A stretch of 56,846 bases of DNA from Halodesulfovibrio sp. (GTDB lineage Bacteria > Desulfobacterota > Desulfovibrionia > Desulfovibrionales > Desulfovibrionaceae): assembly GCF_015482765.1 (NCBI RefSeq), contig NZ_JADMLB010000075.1, forward strand, positions 1 to 56,846, read 5' to 3'. The translations under genes were made by a program, and so were the position numbers. The notes under the pieces are model-generated. The model saw only the letters and a list, made by a program, of their open reading frames with translations. It did not search any database and had not been told where the DNA came from. Of the stretch, positions 1-9,701 are shown piece after piece (position 1 is the first letter of the stretch; each line of letters begins with the position of its first letter).

Positions 1-455
1 AAAAAAGGCGGTATAACACCCTTGGAGAACGTTCTTACCAGTTCCTGCTTCGTACTGAAAAAATACGAAAGGTACAGAACCAATGAAAGCTTTGCGAACT
101 CCATAGGCTGCACAGAAAACGGTCCAATACTGATCCAGCGACTTGCACCGTTAACCTTCACTCCCAACGGAGAAAGCGTAATGATCAAGGCACAAAGAGA
201 CAGGCCGAGCAACGGGTAATGCAATTGGTAGATAAAGCGTTTCGGTAAAAAAGCGCATATGCCCATTCCGGCAAGCCCGATGCAGGCAAACATAAATTGC
301 CTTTGAAAGAAGTGATACTTACTTCCAAAGTTACGTTCTGCCATAATGCCACTGGAACTCAGAACCATTATCAGTCCGAACGCGAGAACACACAGGACTG
401 CTATGAGTAAAATCCAGTCCAATGAAATTGTGGTGTCCTGTCGTTTATCAGCCAT
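1..455 (-). CDS. ftsW: FtsW, SEDS-family peptidoglycan glycosyltransferase (partial, N-terminal part)
   Basis: FtsW polymerises septal peptidoglycan from lipid II in the inner membrane together with the FtsI transpeptidase. The 151 visible residues start at an ATG read leftward from 455 (MADKRQDTTISLDW) and hold the first membrane helices. They include the SEDS-typical stretch NGASRWISIGPFSVQPMEFA near residues 95-115; this kind of W-I-x-x-G-P-x-x-x-Q-P-x-E signature is family-specific. The C-terminal part lies beyond the left edge. It is the last visible gene of the dcw operon, 47 nt downstream of murD, where ftsW is normally found. RodA is the alternative SEDS protein, but the position after murD favours FtsW. 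Confidence 0.9.
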   Translation of the reverse strand, partial: MADKRQDTTISLDWILLIAVLCVLAFGLIMVLSSSGIMAERNFGSKYHFFQRQFMFACIGLAGMGICAFLPKRFIYQLHYPLLGLSLCALIITLSPLGVKVNGASRWISIGPFSVQPMEFAKLSLVLYLSYFFSTKQELVRTFSKGVIPPF

Positions 456-502
456 GTAATGACTCCACACACAACCGGAATGCTCCGGTAATTATCGTAT
501 TA

Positions 503-1804
503 TTATTCGCTGAGCATTGCGGCAATTCTTCTGAAGTCATCACCGCGTGCCTTATAGTTTGCATACTGGTCGAAGCTGGAGGTTGCTGGAGAAAGCAGCA
601 TGACATCACCGTCCTGTGCCTTTCCCATTAAAGCCCTGGCTGCATCTTCCATAGATTCATGCCAGTCCAGATCGACAACGCCGTCCCATGCTGATTCAAA
701 AACTGTCCGGCTGTCACCATACAGACCTACAGCACGAACATGTTTTTTTACCAACTCAGCAAGAGAGCCAAGGTCTCCGCCTTTGTAATGGCCACCTGCT
801 AAAAGCAATACAGGCTCTGCAAAACTTTCCAAGGCAGCGCGGACTGAATCAACCGTCGTGGCTTTTGAGTCATTGACGAAAAGTACGCCGCGACCTTTAG
901 CGACAGTTTCCAACGTATGCGGTGCAGTTGAAAAGTTTTCCACTGCGGCTAACGCCTGATCCAGAGTTACACCGAAACGGGAAGTTGCAGCAAAAGCTGC
1001 TTCCATATTCAGTCGGTTATGAGACCCTTTCAACGAAGCCTGTGCAAATTGTCCGGTATCGGAAAACACATGCTGTGTCGCCTGCTTCAGTCCGTTACAT
1101 TGGCTGCTGATTGCAACCTGCTGCACATCTTCACCAAACAGCGCGATATCATCGTGCTGCATATTGGCAAACATCTGCAACTTGGCATCAATGTATTCCT
1201 GCATATCTTCATGATAATCGAGATGATCTTCAGTAATATTCAGCAATACACCGACACTTGGACGGAAGTGGCGGCAAGTTTGTAATTGAAAACTGGAGAC
1301 TTCCAGCACAAGAACATCTGCTTCCTGCTCTTCAAGAACAAATTCGCTTAGCGGTGTTCCGATGTTACCACCAAGGAAAACGCGTTTTCCTGCTTCACGA
1401 AGCATGGCATCGCAAAGGCGTACTGTTGTTGTTTTTCCATTTGTTCCTGTCACTGCAATTGCAGGAATGTGAGGAACGCATGACCAAGCCAGTTCCATTT
1501 CCGCAAGCACTACGGCTTGGGAAGGAATAAATGCCTCGAGCTTGCGCATGGCAACCCCGGGGCTTGGCACTACAACATCTGCACCGATAAACTGTTCTGC
1601 TGTATGAGGACCGAATGCGGTCTCAAAACCGCATTCAGCTATTGTTTTACGGAAGGATTCCGGAACAGATTCCTCGTTCATATTCACGATACGTACAGAA
1701 GCCCCGAGTGAATGCAACAGCCTTGCAGCAGCCTGACCAGAACGGCCAGTGCCGACAACGACGGCTTTGCATCCGGGTGTAACTACCTGTGGTCGATTTT
1801 CCAC
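503..1804 (-). CDS. murD: UDP-N-acetylmuramoyl-L-alanine--D-glutamate ligase
   Basis: Cytoplasmic Mur ligase that adds D-Glu to UDP-MurNAc-L-Ala using ATP. The 433 residues match the usual length. Residues 11-40 form the N-terminal nucleotide-sugar fold (VVGTGRSG), the ATP P-loop TGTNGKTT lies at 119-126, and the C-terminal domain has NDSKAT at 311-316. The start is GTG at 1804 with AAGGAG seven bases upstream, ten bases after the mraY stop. In the C-terminal domain the motif that usually reads PHRxE is PHTLE (about 295-299) and the usual KATN is KATT. Both are departures from what I remember of the E. coli enzyme. The operon position between mraY and ftsW supports the call. Confidence 0.96.
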   Translation of the reverse strand: MENRPQVVTPGCKAVVVGTGRSGQAAARLLHSLGASVRIVNMNEESVPESFRKTIAECGFETAFGPHTAEQFIGADVVVPSPGVAMRKLEAFIPSQAVVLAEMELAWSCVPHIPAIAVTGTNGKTTTVRLCDAMLREAGKRVFLGGNIGTPLSEFVLEEQEADVLVLEVSSFQLQTCRHFRPSVGVLLNITEDHLDYHEDMQEYIDAKLQMFANMQHDDIALFGEDVQQVAISSQCNGLKQATQHVFSDTGQFAQASLKGSHNRLNMEAAFAATSRFGVTLDQALAAVENFSTAPHTLETVAKGRGVLFVNDSKATTVDSVRAALESFAEPVLLLAGGHYKGGDLGSLAELVKKHVRAVGLYGDSRTVFESAWDGVVDLDWHESMEDAARALMGKAQDGDVMLLSPATSSFDQYANYKARGDDFRRIAAMLSE

Positions 1805-1814
1805 GAGTAACTCC

Positions 1815-2888
1815 TTAACGCAGCTTCAGGACACTGAGAGCCATTACGCCCAACAGTATTGAGATAATCCAGAAGCGAATAATAACTTTGGATTCCGGAA
1901 TACCACTAATTTCAAAGTGGTGATGAATCGGTGCCATTTTGAATATTCGTTTTTTCCGTAGCTTATAGGACCCTACCTGCAAGATTACCGACAAGGTTTC
2001 TACGACAAACAATCCACCGACAACGACCATCATCAGCTCCTGTTTGCACAGCACGGAAATAAAACCAAGAGTACCACCGATTGAAAGTGAACCTACATCA
2101 CCCATAAACACCTGAGCCGGATACGCGTTGAACCACAGGAAACCAAGGCCTGCGCCGACAAGCGCTCCGCAGAATACGGTAATTTCACCCACACCCGGTA
2201 CAGCTGCAACTTGCAAATACTGCGACAATGCTGCGTGACCGGCAATGTAAACAAAAACACCGTACACAAGTGCGGTAACAACAGCCGGAACAATGGCAAG
2301 TCCATCCATTCCGTCTGTGAGGTTCACACCGTTTGATGAGCCGATAATAACCAGCATGGCAAACGGAATATAGAACAGCCCTAAATCAGGACTGACGTTT
2401 TTAAACAAAGGAACATACAGTTCCGTTGAATATGCCGGCAACTGCACCAGCATATAGAGAGCTACGCCGGAAATAGCGATCTGCCACATAAACTTAGCGC
2501 GGGCAGACAGTCCCTGATTTTCCTTACGGCGAAGCTTTGTAAAGTCATCCAGAAACCCGACACATCCAAAGCCTACATACACAAGTAAGGTAAGCCAGAC
2601 GTATGAGTTGCTTAAATCACACCACAACAGTGTGCTGACAACTATAGAAAACGCGATCAGGATACCACCCATTGTTGGTGTACCAGCTTTGCTGCTGTGG
2701 GTTGCCACCTCGGACTGGATGTACTGTCCGCATTTAATTTTTTTGAGCCAGTTAATAAAGTAAGGCCCCAAGACAATTGAAAGAATCAGAGCAGTAAGAA
2801 GAGCTCCCACTGTTCTAAAGGAGATGTATTTGAATACATTCAAAAAGCTCAGATCTGAACTGAGCGGGTAAAGCAGATTATAAAGCAC
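1815..2888 (-). CDS. mraY: Phospho-N-acetylmuramoyl-pentapeptide transferase
   Basis: Integral membrane enzyme that transfers phospho-MurNAc-pentapeptide to undecaprenyl phosphate, giving lipid I. The 357 residues have about ten hydrophobic helices. The family signatures are present: GTPTMGGI near 68-75, FLDDFTK near 113-119, [10 protein letters not shown] near 188-197 with the catalytic aspartates, and MAPIHHHFE near 317-325. The start is GTG at 2888, overlapping the murF stop by 11 nt, which suggests translational coupling. It sits between murF and murD, the standard dcw position. Confidence 0.97.
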   Translation of the reverse strand: MLYNLLYPLSSDLSFLNVFKYISFRTVGALLTALILSIVLGPYFINWLKKIKCGQYIQSEVATHSSKAGTPTMGGILIAFSIVVSTLLWCDLSNSYVWLTLLVYVGFGCVGFLDDFTKLRRKENQGLSARAKFMWQIAISGVALYMLVQLPAYSTELYVPLFKNVSPDLGLFYIPFAMLVIIGSSNGVNLTDGMDGLAIVPAVVTALVYGVFVYIAGHAALSQYLQVAAVPGVGEITVFCGALVGAGLGFLWFNAYPAQVFMGDVGSLSIGGTLGFISVLCKQELMMVVVGGLFVVETLSVILQVGSYKLRKKRIFKMAPIHHHFEISGIPESKVIIRFWIISILLGVMALSVLKLR

Positions 2889-4320
2889 CAGTTATCCCCG
2901 TTGTTCTGCTTGGACAACAATTGTCGCAGAACACAGAAACAAAACGCTCTAGCTTATTACCACGGGACCCCTTAAACAAGATGGCACCGTCATCTACGCA
3001 AAGCGTTCTGCAGAGGTTAAGAAATTGCTGCGGTGTTTCCACGCAGTGGAATTCCCCGGTAAAGTCAGTCTCATCCAGACCGTCTTTCACCGCATTGCGG
3101 TTATTGCCAATCCAGCACACAACATCGGCATTAGATTCTGCGATCTTTTTACCTAAATCTCTGTGCGCCTCGTAAGCCTGCTCCCCCAGTTCCAGCATTT
3201 CACCCAACACCAGAACAAGCGGCTTATCTTTTGCCAGCTCTGCAGCTGTTTCCAGCGCACGGGCACAAGATAGCGGATTCGAATTATAACAATCGTCTAT
3301 AACAAGCCAGTTGCCTCGCTGTGAGCAGTTAAACCGTTTTTCCGGCAACGTAGCCTGAGCAAAGCCCTGAATAATTTCTTTTGAAAGTAATCCGATAATA
3401 TCTGCGGCAGCAGCCACTGCGATAACGTTCTCGGCTGCAAACTCTCCTCTGAACGGAACAGTTACTTCAAATTCTTTGCCGCAAAGATTAACGCGGTACT
3501 TACCGTGTACTTCAGAAACAGCCCCTATGTACTCAGCGTAATAAGCACATTCGGGATCTTTGATACTGAAGTACCGCATTTCATCAAACTTTCCTTCACA
3601 TGCTTCTGTTAGTTCAGGATAGTCAGCAGAAACCAGTCCGACTCCACCCTGCTGAACATATTTCAAAAGCTGTGACTTATAGTAGGCAACACCTTTGTCG
3701 CCTAATCCTTCGGTATGGCCTTCGCCAACGTTCAGGATAATTGCAAGATCCGGTCGCATAATAGCGCCAAGCTCGTCCATATCGTGCGGCTGGCTTATTC
3801 CTGCTTCCATCACCCAGTATTTCTCATCACCGGAAGCGGCAAGCATAGATACCGGCAGTCCGATCTGATTATTCAAATTGAGATGGTTCCTTGCGGTCTC
3901 GCCTCGTACAGAAAGAACTTCTGCCAACAGCTCTTTCACTGTTGTTTTTCCGGCAGTACCTGTAATGCCTGTGACAATAGCTTTTGTCTGCAGGCGGTAG
4001 AATGCTCCGAGCTTCCCGAGAGCTTCTACACAATCTTGAACCATTAAAAGAGGTACACCGCCGTCACCGCATTCAAGCTCCATCATTTCTTCCATAGAAA
4101 ATGGAGGACGCTCTGCAACAATTCCGCATGCACCACGTTCCAGCGCTGCTTTCGCAAAGTTATGGCCGTCAAACCGCTCGCCTGAAATACAGAAGAACAG
4201 TTCACCGCGCTTTAACACACGACTGTCGGTCTGTACGCCGACAGGTACAGTACCTTCTGCATCACCGAGAAATCCCACAGCGCCCATAGCGCTTTGGATT
4301 TGTTCGAGCGTTAACTTCAC
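2878..4320 (-). CDS. murF: UDP-N-acetylmuramoyl-tripeptide--D-alanyl-D-alanine ligase
   Basis: Cytoplasmic Mur ligase that attaches D-Ala-D-Ala to the UDP-MurNAc tripeptide. The 480 residues show an N-terminal substrate domain with DSR at 32-34, the ATP P-loop TGTAGKTT at 120-127, and a C-terminal domain with DDCYNSNP, the typical MurF version of the ligase motif. The start is GTG at 4320, whose G is the last base of the murE TAG stop. AAGGAG lies eight bases upstream. Such stop-start overlap implies coupled translation with murE. Confidence 0.96.
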   Translation of the reverse strand: MKLTLEQIQSAMGAVGFLGDAEGTVPVGVQTDSRVLKRGELFFCISGERFDGHNFAKAALERGACGIVAERPPFSMEEMMELECGDGGVPLLMVQDCVEALGKLGAFYRLQTKAIVTGITGTAGKTTVKELLAEVLSVRGETARNHLNLNNQIGLPVSMLAASGDEKYWVMEAGISQPHDMDELGAIMRPDLAIILNVGEGHTEGLGDKGVAYYKSQLLKYVQQGGVGLVSADYPELTEACEGKFDEMRYFSIKDPECAYYAEYIGAVSEVHGKYRVNLCGKEFEVTVPFRGEFAAENVIAVAAAADIIGLLSKEIIQGFAQATLPEKRFNCSQRGNWLVIDDCYNSNPLSCARALETAAELAKDKPLVLVLGEMLELGEQAYEAHRDLGKKIAESNADVVCWIGNNRNAVKDGLDETDFTGEFHCVETPQQFLNLCRTLCVDDGAILFKGSRGNKLERFVSVFCDNCCPSRTTGITGAL

Positions 4321-5765
4321 TAGAGCAACTCCTTAAGAATTGCCTGATCGCTGAATGATACCTTTTTAGTGCCGATAACCTGATAGTCCTCGTGTCCTTT
4401 ACCGGCTACGAGAATACAATCTCCAGGTTCAGCAATGGAAACCGCAAGCTCTAACGCTTTTTTGCGATCCACTTCCACCAGCACTTCTTTACATTCGGCA
4501 AGACCCGGCTTCACATCGTCGAGAATAGCATCAGGATTTTCAGTACGCGGGTTATCTGAAGTAAGCACCGCCACGTCAGCCCCTTTTGCTACTGCCTCAC
4601 CCATGAGCGGACGCTTAGTGCGGTCACGGTCACCGCCGCAACCGAACACTGCAATAATGCGCTCAAACCCTGTTTTACGCAGAGCAGAAAGAACGTTTAC
4701 CAACGCATCCGGAGTATGTGCATAATCAACAAAAGCATAAATGCCTTTCTCTGTCGGGATGCGCTCAAGGCGACCACACACACCGTTGTATTCAGAAAGA
4801 CACTGCATCTGCGCAGGAGTCAGCCCCATTCCAATGCCTACCGCCATAGCTGCAAGCAGGTTGGATGCGTTATGAGTACCGACCATCGGAGAGGTAATTT
4901 TCCACTCCTGTCCCTCAAAGGTCATATGAAGTTTCAATCCGTCCACAGTGGATTCAACAATATCTCCACGCAGTACACGACATCCTTCAACAGTCTGATC
5001 TGTCAGGGTAAAACCGATACCGTTTGCGAGTTCCGGCAACAGACGCTTGCCATAGTCATCATCAAGATTGACCACACCAAGCTTCTCTGTATCTGGAACT
5101 GTTGTGAACAGCTTTTTCTTTGCTTCATAGTAACTTTCCATATCACCATGATAGTCCAGATGATCCTGTGTGACGTTTGTCAGCACACCGCCTGCAAAAC
5201 GAATCCCTGCAGAGCGGTTCTGATCCAGAGCATGGGAGGAAACTTCCATGAATGCATTTTCAACACCGGCTGCTTCCATACGCGAAAGCAAGGAATGCAG
5301 TTTTAAACAATCCGGCGTTGTCATGTTTGCAACAATTTCAGTACCCGGCCAGCGGTATGCAACGGTGCCGATAACACCGGTTTTGCGTCCGGCCTGTGCA
5401 AACAGATATTCAAGGATACTGGTTACTGTTGTTTTTCCGTTTGTTCCGGTAACACCGACAAGCTTTAAATTCAGGTTGGCAGTACCAAAACGGGCAGAAG
5501 CGAGTCTGCCGAGAGTCTCTTTTGGATTGTCTGTAACAACAAACACTGCATCTGCAGAATCTGTCGGAATATTCTCTTCGCTGCACACAATGTATGCTGC
5601 ACCATTCTCAATGGCGTTCCCAATAAATTTTCCACCGTCAACAGAAGCACCCGGAAGCGCAATAAACACGTCTCCCTGCTTCACTTTGCGGGAATCGATA
5701 TGCAGCGTAAGCAAGCCGGTTGCGACCTGCTGCTCCAGCTGTTCCATAGGTATAGTCTGCGCCAT
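4320..5765 (-). CDS. murE: UDP-N-acetylmuramoyl-tripeptide synthetase (meso-DAP adding)
   Basis: Adds the third stem-peptide residue to UDP-MurNAc-L-Ala-D-Glu. The P-loop TGTNGKTT lies near 106-113, and the C-terminal domain carries DNPRTENP. The DNPR motif is known to select meso-diaminopimelate, so this cell makes ordinary Gram-negative DAP-type peptidoglycan. The reading frame is open further upstream, but I chose ATG 5765 (MAQTIPMEQ). It has GGAG eight bases upstream and sits one base after the ftsI stop, giving 481 residues, close to the usual length. The upstream extension would overlap ftsI. Confidence 0.95.
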   Translation of the reverse strand: MAQTIPMEQLEQQVATGLLTLHIDSRKVKQGDVFIALPGASVDGGKFIGNAIENGAAYIVCSEENIPTDSADAVFVVTDNPKETLGRLASARFGTANLNLKLVGVTGTNGKTTVTSILEYLFAQAGRKTGVIGTVAYRWPGTEIVANMTTPDCLKLHSLLSRMEAAGVENAFMEVSSHALDQNRSAGIRFAGGVLTNVTQDHLDYHGDMESYYEAKKKLFTTVPDTEKLGVVNLDDDYGKRLLPELANGIGFTLTDQTVEGCRVLRGDIVESTVDGLKLHMTFEGQEWKITSPMVGTHNASNLLAAMAVGIGMGLTPAQMQCLSEYNGVCGRLERIPTEKGIYAFVDYAHTPDALVNVLSALRKTGFERIIAVFGCGGDRDRTKRPLMGEAVAKGADVAVLTSDNPRTENPDAILDDVKPGLAECKEVLVEVDRKKALELAVSIAEPGDCILVAGKGHEDYQVIGTKKVSFSDQAILKELL

Positions 5766-5766
5766 A

Positions 5767-7788
5767 TTACGATTGCTCCGATAGCCAGAGTATATATTGC
5801 TGTTTACTGCCGGCAGACCACTTTGCACCCGCTGCCGGTTTTTGTCTTTTCACAAAAGCACCGCTACCTTTTACAGATGGAATGATGCCCTGACGAGCAT
5901 ACACTTCCATTGCGAAGCGTACTGACCTGCCCCGTAAATCCGGAATAGAATTACCGGAAATATGTGGTTTACCACCTACATCAAATCGTCTTTCACCATA
6001 TGCAGGCTTCAGCGTTGACTGCTTGGAAGTGGCAAACAAACGGGACTTCTCAAAGTCTGGTAAGGTGCCGTTGAGAGCCATGTACCGCATCGCAATCTCT
6101 TTAAAGGCCGGTGCGGCAACCTTGCTCCCGTAATAGTTTTTAGCCGGTTCATCAACCACAACAAGTGTAATGAACTGCGGATTCATTGCCGGAACAAGCC
6201 CGACAAACGACGCGGTGTACTTACGTCCGTACCCGCCGCTTCGTGATGCTTTCTGCGCTGTTCCGGTTTTTCCGCCAATGGAAACACCGGAGATGGCAGC
6301 ACTTTTACCAGTGCCGGATTCAACCACGTCTTGCATCATCTTTAAAACAGTATGTGCTGTTTCTTCTGAAAAAACCCTCTGTGAATTTTCTCGAAGCACA
6401 TTTTCATTCAATGGAAAATTTTTTACCAACCGTAACGGTTTTCGCACCCCGCCGTTTGCCAAAGCCAAATAGGCTTCTGCCAGCTGCGGCATTGTGGCTG
6501 CAAAGCCTTGCCCAAACGCGGCGTTGGCAAGGTCTACCTGCGTCCATCGGTTCAACGGCCGCAAAATACCGGAAGATTGTCCGGCTAGCGGCAGTGCCGC
6601 CTTTTTCCCGAAACCGAGCCGTACGAGATAATCCCGATACTTCGTTGCCCCAAGCTCAAGTCCGATTTTGGCTGTACCGATATTACTGGAGTAAGTCAGT
6701 ATCTTTTTAGCTGTCAGCCACTGTAATTTCTTTGTATCGCGAATGCGGACGTTATGAAGTTTCCATCGCCCGTTTTCGCAAAAAAACAGTGTATCCGGCT
6801 CAATAATATTTTCTTCCAAGGCTGCTGCCATAAGAAACGGTTTAATTGTTGACCCCATTTCCAAGACATCCTGCGCAATGCGGTCGCGTCGCTGGCTTGC
6901 TGAATACTGCCCGAACACATTCGGGTTAAACATAGGAGCCTGTGCCCATGCGAGAATATCTCCACTGGCAACATCAACAACCATTGCCCCGCCCCATTTG
7001 GCATCATAGGCATTCACTGCATACTGAACAGCCTGTTCAGCAAAGAACTGAACCTCTGAATCAATTGTCAGAGCAATATCTTCGCCCTGAAGCGGTGTTG
7101 TTTCTTCTGCACCTTGCAAGAAAAGTCTTCGCCCTGCGGCATCACGCTGAACCACAAATTTTGACGAAGAGCCGGTAAGGGTTTTGTTAAAGGCATACTC
7201 AATACCGGCCAGCCCTTTCTCATCAATACCTACATAGCCAAGCAGGTTACCGCTCAACATTTTGTTCGGGTAAATCCGCCCAAACTCTTTTTGAAGGTAT
7301 ACGCCCTTCAATCCGAGTTTTTTGATAGCTGCGGCTGTCTTGTCATCAATTTTTCGCTTAACCCAAACAAAGTTGCGGCCCTTCTTTATCTTTTTACGGA
7401 TGAAAGACGGATCAACGCCCAGCACTCTGGCAAGGCGCACAGCCACTGTATACGGGCTTTCCACTTCATACGGACGCACAAAAACAGATTTAATGGCAAG
7501 GGTAGATGCCAACACTCTGTTATCACGGTCAAGAATCTTCCCGCGACGCCCTGTAACAAGCTCTGATGTAAGATGCTGTCGAAGCGCTCTACCGCTTAAA
7601 TTCTGCGTATCAACAACCTGCAAGCAGTATGCTCTTGCCCAAAGAGAGCACCACACAACTGCTATTAACACTGCAACGCATAAAAACCGCACACGGCTCC
7701 AGTCCCGCTTTTGAGAAGCAGAATCACGGGTTGCCGAGGCGGTTCGTTTTGATCGAGTATTTGATCTAGTTCGCGCTGCCTTCGCCAC
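5767..7788 (-). CDS. ftsI: Penicillin-binding protein 3 / FtsI, septal transpeptidase with PASTA domain
   Basis: Class B PBP that cross-links septal peptidoglycan as partner of FtsW. Using the GTG at 7788 (GGAG five bases upstream), the protein has about 673 residues. It has a basic cytoplasmic tail, one membrane helix near 34-52, a dimerisation domain, then the transpeptidase domain with SxxK as STIK (about 313-316), SxN as SSN (about 367-369) and KTG (about 507-509). A C-terminal PASTA domain (last ~60 residues, beginning IPDLRGRSVRFAM) is typical of Desulfovibrio-type and Gram-positive FtsI but absent from E. coli FtsI. An ATG at 7818 in the same frame has no ribosome binding site and would overlap ftsL by 20 nt. 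Confidence 0.95.
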   Translation of the reverse strand: MAKAARTRSNTRSKRTASATRDSASQKRDWSRVRFLCVAVLIAVVWCSLWARAYCLQVVDTQNLSGRALRQHLTSELVTGRRGKILDRDNRVLASTLAIKSVFVRPYEVESPYTVAVRLARVLGVDPSFIRKKIKKGRNFVWVKRKIDDKTAAAIKKLGLKGVYLQKEFGRIYPNKMLSGNLLGYVGIDEKGLAGIEYAFNKTLTGSSSKFVVQRDAAGRRLFLQGAEETTPLQGEDIALTIDSEVQFFAEQAVQYAVNAYDAKWGGAMVVDVASGDILAWAQAPMFNPNVFGQYSASQRRDRIAQDVLEMGSTIKPFLMAAALEENIIEPDTLFFCENGRWKLHNVRIRDTKKLQWLTAKKILTYSSNIGTAKIGLELGATKYRDYLVRLGFGKKAALPLAGQSSGILRPLNRWTQVDLANAAFGQGFAATMPQLAEAYLALANGGVRKPLRLVKNFPLNENVLRENSQRVFSEETAHTVLKMMQDVVESGTGKSAAISGVSIGGKTGTAQKASRSGGYGRKYTASFVGLVPAMNPQFITLVVVDEPAKNYYGSKVAAPAFKEIAMRYMALNGTLPDFEKSRLFATSKQSTLKPAYGERRFDVGGKPHISGNSIPDLRGRSVRFAMEVYARQGIIPSVKGSGAFVKRQKPAAGAKWSAGSKQQYILWLSEQS

Positions 7789-7798
7789 GGTCACTCCA

Positions 7799-8092
7799 TC
7801 AATTCTTTGTCGGTTCATCAGGCATTCGTCGAAGCTGTCCGACCTGAGCTGCCTGCATCCCGAGCTTTGCGGCTTCTTTCTTCAGCCTGTACGGAGACAA
7901 CAGGTTGTCCCGTTCAAGCTGAAGTCTTGCTGTATGAGCTTTCTTTTTGTTGACGCTTACCTGAAGTTCTTTAAGGGCATAGCCCATATTCACCTGCTCA
8001 ATATTAAGCCACACTGTGGTAAGGCACAGTGCCAACGTGACGACTCCTGAAAGAATCAAAGCAAGAATCCATACATCAAATTTTTTTGCCAT
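7799..8092 (-). CDS. ftsL: FtsL-like cell division protein
   Basis: Small bitopic protein of 97 residues: a short cytoplasmic N-terminus, one membrane helix (about 8-29) and a periplasmic heptad-rich segment (about 35-80). This is the FtsL/DivIC architecture. FtsL joins FtsB and FtsQ in the complex that activates FtsWI. Sequence conservation in this family is low, so the call rests on size, topology and its place between rsmH and ftsI, where ftsL is almost always found. Confidence 0.85.
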   Translation of the reverse strand: MAKKFDVWILALILSGVVTLALCLTTVWLNIEQVNMGYALKELQVSVNKKKAHTARLQLERDNLLSPYRLKKEAAKLGMQAAQVGQLRRMPDEPTKN

Positions 8093-8101
8093 GGCTTTCC
8101 G

Positions 8102-9079
8102 CTACAATTTTTCAACCACACGCAGTTTTGCGCTGGAAGAACGGGAGTTTATTTTCAATTCTTCAGCTGTTGCAGTAACAGGCTTTCTGGTAATCAACTT
8201 AATATTCGGCGTATGGTTACAAATGCATACCGGAATCTGTTTCGGACAAATACATCCGGTAGATTCTTCTTTGAACATACGTTTAACCATACGATCTTCC
8301 AGAGAATGGAACGTAATTACTGCAAGTCTTCCACCGGGACGAAGGTGATCCAGAATGCGTTTAAGAAACGCTTCCAGCTCTTCCAGTTCGCTGTTAACCA
8401 CCATGCGCAACGCCTGAAAAGTACGTGTTGCAGGATGATTTCTCGATTTCGCACGCCATTTTGCCGGATATGCTTTTTCAACAATGGAAGCCAACTGTGT
8501 CGTGGTTTCAATCGGGGAAAGAGCACGCGCTTCAAGAATCGCTTTGGCAATTCGGCCACACATAGGATCTTCGCCGTACCGACCGATAATAAATTTTAAT
8601 TTTTCATAAGACGCCTTGTTCACAATGGAGCCTGCTGGCGGCATACCGCCGGATGGGTCCATACGCATATCAAGAGGGCCTTCTGTTTTAAAGCTGAACC
8701 CGCGCTCCGGCTGGTCAATCTGCATAGAGGAAACACCGATATCAATCAGTGCACCGTCCAGCTCATCCCAACCTACATCACGCATAACCATTTCAAATTC
8801 ACTGAATCTGGCATGGGCGGTTACAACATAATCTCCAAACGGTTCGAGACGCTTACGCGCACGTTCCAATGTTTCGAGATCTCTATCAATACCGAGCAGA
8901 TGCGCTTTACCTTCTGCTTTTTTCAACAAAGCTTCGCTATGCCCTGCAAGACCGAGGGTACCGTCCAAGTAGTATCCACCCGGCTTAGGGTCGAGATAGT
9001 CGATCACTTCGTTCAGCAATACAGAGACGTGATCGTCCCATTCTTGCCGGTTTTGCGCGCTATCCTGTTCGGAACTCAT
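8102..9079 (-). CDS. rsmH: 16S rRNA (cytosine1402-N4)-methyltransferase
   Basis: SAM-dependent methyltransferase (formerly MraW) that makes N4-methylcytosine at 16S position 1402. Its 325 residues are standard. The N-terminal HVSVLLNEVIDYL and the SAM-binding DGTLGLAGHSEALL (about 39-52) are visible. Later come the helical insertion typical of the family (NHPATRTFQALRM) and GGRLAVITFHSLEDRMVK. AAGGTG lies about eight bases before the ATG. It follows mraZ by 17 nt in the dcw operon. Confidence 0.97.
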   Translation of the reverse strand: MSSEQDSAQNRQEWDDHVSVLLNEVIDYLDPKPGGYYLDGTLGLAGHSEALLKKAEGKAHLLGIDRDLETLERARKRLEPFGDYVVTAHARFSEFEMVMRDVGWDELDGALIDIGVSSMQIDQPERGFSFKTEGPLDMRMDPSGGMPPAGSIVNKASYEKLKFIIGRYGEDPMCGRIAKAILEARALSPIETTTQLASIVEKAYPAKWRAKSRNHPATRTFQALRMVVNSELEELEAFLKRILDHLRPGGRLAVITFHSLEDRMVKRMFKEESTGCICPKQIPVCICNHTPNIKLITRKPVTATAEELKINSRSSSAKLRVVEKL

Positions 9080-9096
9080 TACTCGTCACCTTATTC

Positions 9097-9546
9097 CTAA
9101 ATCGGGAAGTCAATCCCGCTTTCTGTTAATTCGTCGGCCACATCATCAAAGTCGAGTGCCATCAGGTCTTCAAATCTGGACTTATCCCAAATTTCAAACT
9201 TGTTTCCTTGCCCGACAATCACTATTTCTTTCTGAAGCCCACCATAAACCACGTGGTCAGCCGGAAGACGAATGCGTCCCTGCTTGTCCACAACAACTTC
9301 TTCGGCTCCGCCAATAACGAGTCTTCGGAAATGACGCAACTTAAGAGATGGATTTTTTAATCGGTGGAATTTTTGCTCGAACTCTTCCCAATCAGGCAAG
9401 GGGTATCCCATTACGCACCTGTCATAAGTGGTAAGGACAAGGTTCCCGCCTTCGGAGCGAGAAAGAAGGATGTCCCTAAAGGCAGTGGGCAGCATTACTC
9501 TGCCTTTATTATCGAGACTTCGGTGGGATCGGCCTCTGAAATACAT
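9097..9546 (-). CDS. mraZ: MraZ, transcriptional regulator of the dcw cluster
   Basis: DNA-binding protein with two SpoVT/AbrB-like beta folds: [19 protein letters not shown] at the N-terminus and [17 protein letters not shown] in the second half. The 149 residues fit the family. In E. coli, MraZ forms an octameric ring and represses its own operon by binding direct repeats upstream. Matching repeats lie immediately before this gene (9557-9581), so autorepression is likely here too. It is the first gene of the leftward operon. Confidence 0.95.
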   Translation of the reverse strand: MYFRGRSHRSLDNKGRVMLPTAFRDILLSRSEGGNLVLTTYDRCVMGYPLPDWEEFEQKFHRLKNPSLKLRHFRRLVIGGAEEVVVDKQGRIRLPADHVVYGGLQKEIVIVGQGNKFEIWDKSRFEDLMALDFDDVADELTESGIDFPI

Positions 9547-9556
9547 ACGTCACCTC

Positions 9557-9581
9557 TACCACCTTTTACCACACTTTACCA
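9557..9581 (-). promoter_or_regulatory. MraZ box: three TGGTA direct repeats with 10-bp period
   Basis: On the minus strand TGGTA occurs three times with exactly five bases between copies (complement TACCA at 9557-9561, 9567-9571 and 9577-9581). The known E. coli MraZ site is TGGGN repeated with a 5-nt spacer, so the geometry is the same with one base changed. The array lies between the -10 element and the mraZ start and overlaps the ribosome-binding region, a position suited to autorepression. Confidence 0.85.
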
Positions 9582-9589
9582 CCCCAACT

Positions 9590-9595
9590 ATTATA
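9590..9595 (-). promoter_or_regulatory. -10 element of the mraZ/dcw promoter
   Basis: A perfect TATAAT on the minus strand, about 10 bp upstream of the MraZ repeats. I could not find a convincing -35 hexamer at 16-18 bp; TTACAA sits at a 20-bp spacing. Activity is inferred from position and the exact -10 match. Confidence 0.55.
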
Positions 9596-9665
9596 AGAAT
9601 GGTATAGCCCCAAAGTTGTAACCAGTTGCAAACGAACTAAAACCGGTTTCACTCCTCAATAGCTC

Positions 9666-9701
9666 TTGACAATATGTGGCAAATCACAAAATATCGATAC
9701 C
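9666..9701 (+). promoter_or_regulatory. pyk promoter -35 and apparent leaderless start
   Basis: Perfect TTGACA at 9666-9671 with 30 nt between it and the pyk ATG. The -10 is weak (AT-rich AATATC/TATCGA at 9690-9697). No Shine-Dalgarno sequence precedes the ATG, and a transcription start the usual distance from this -35 would fall at or next to the start codon. Confidence 0.5.
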
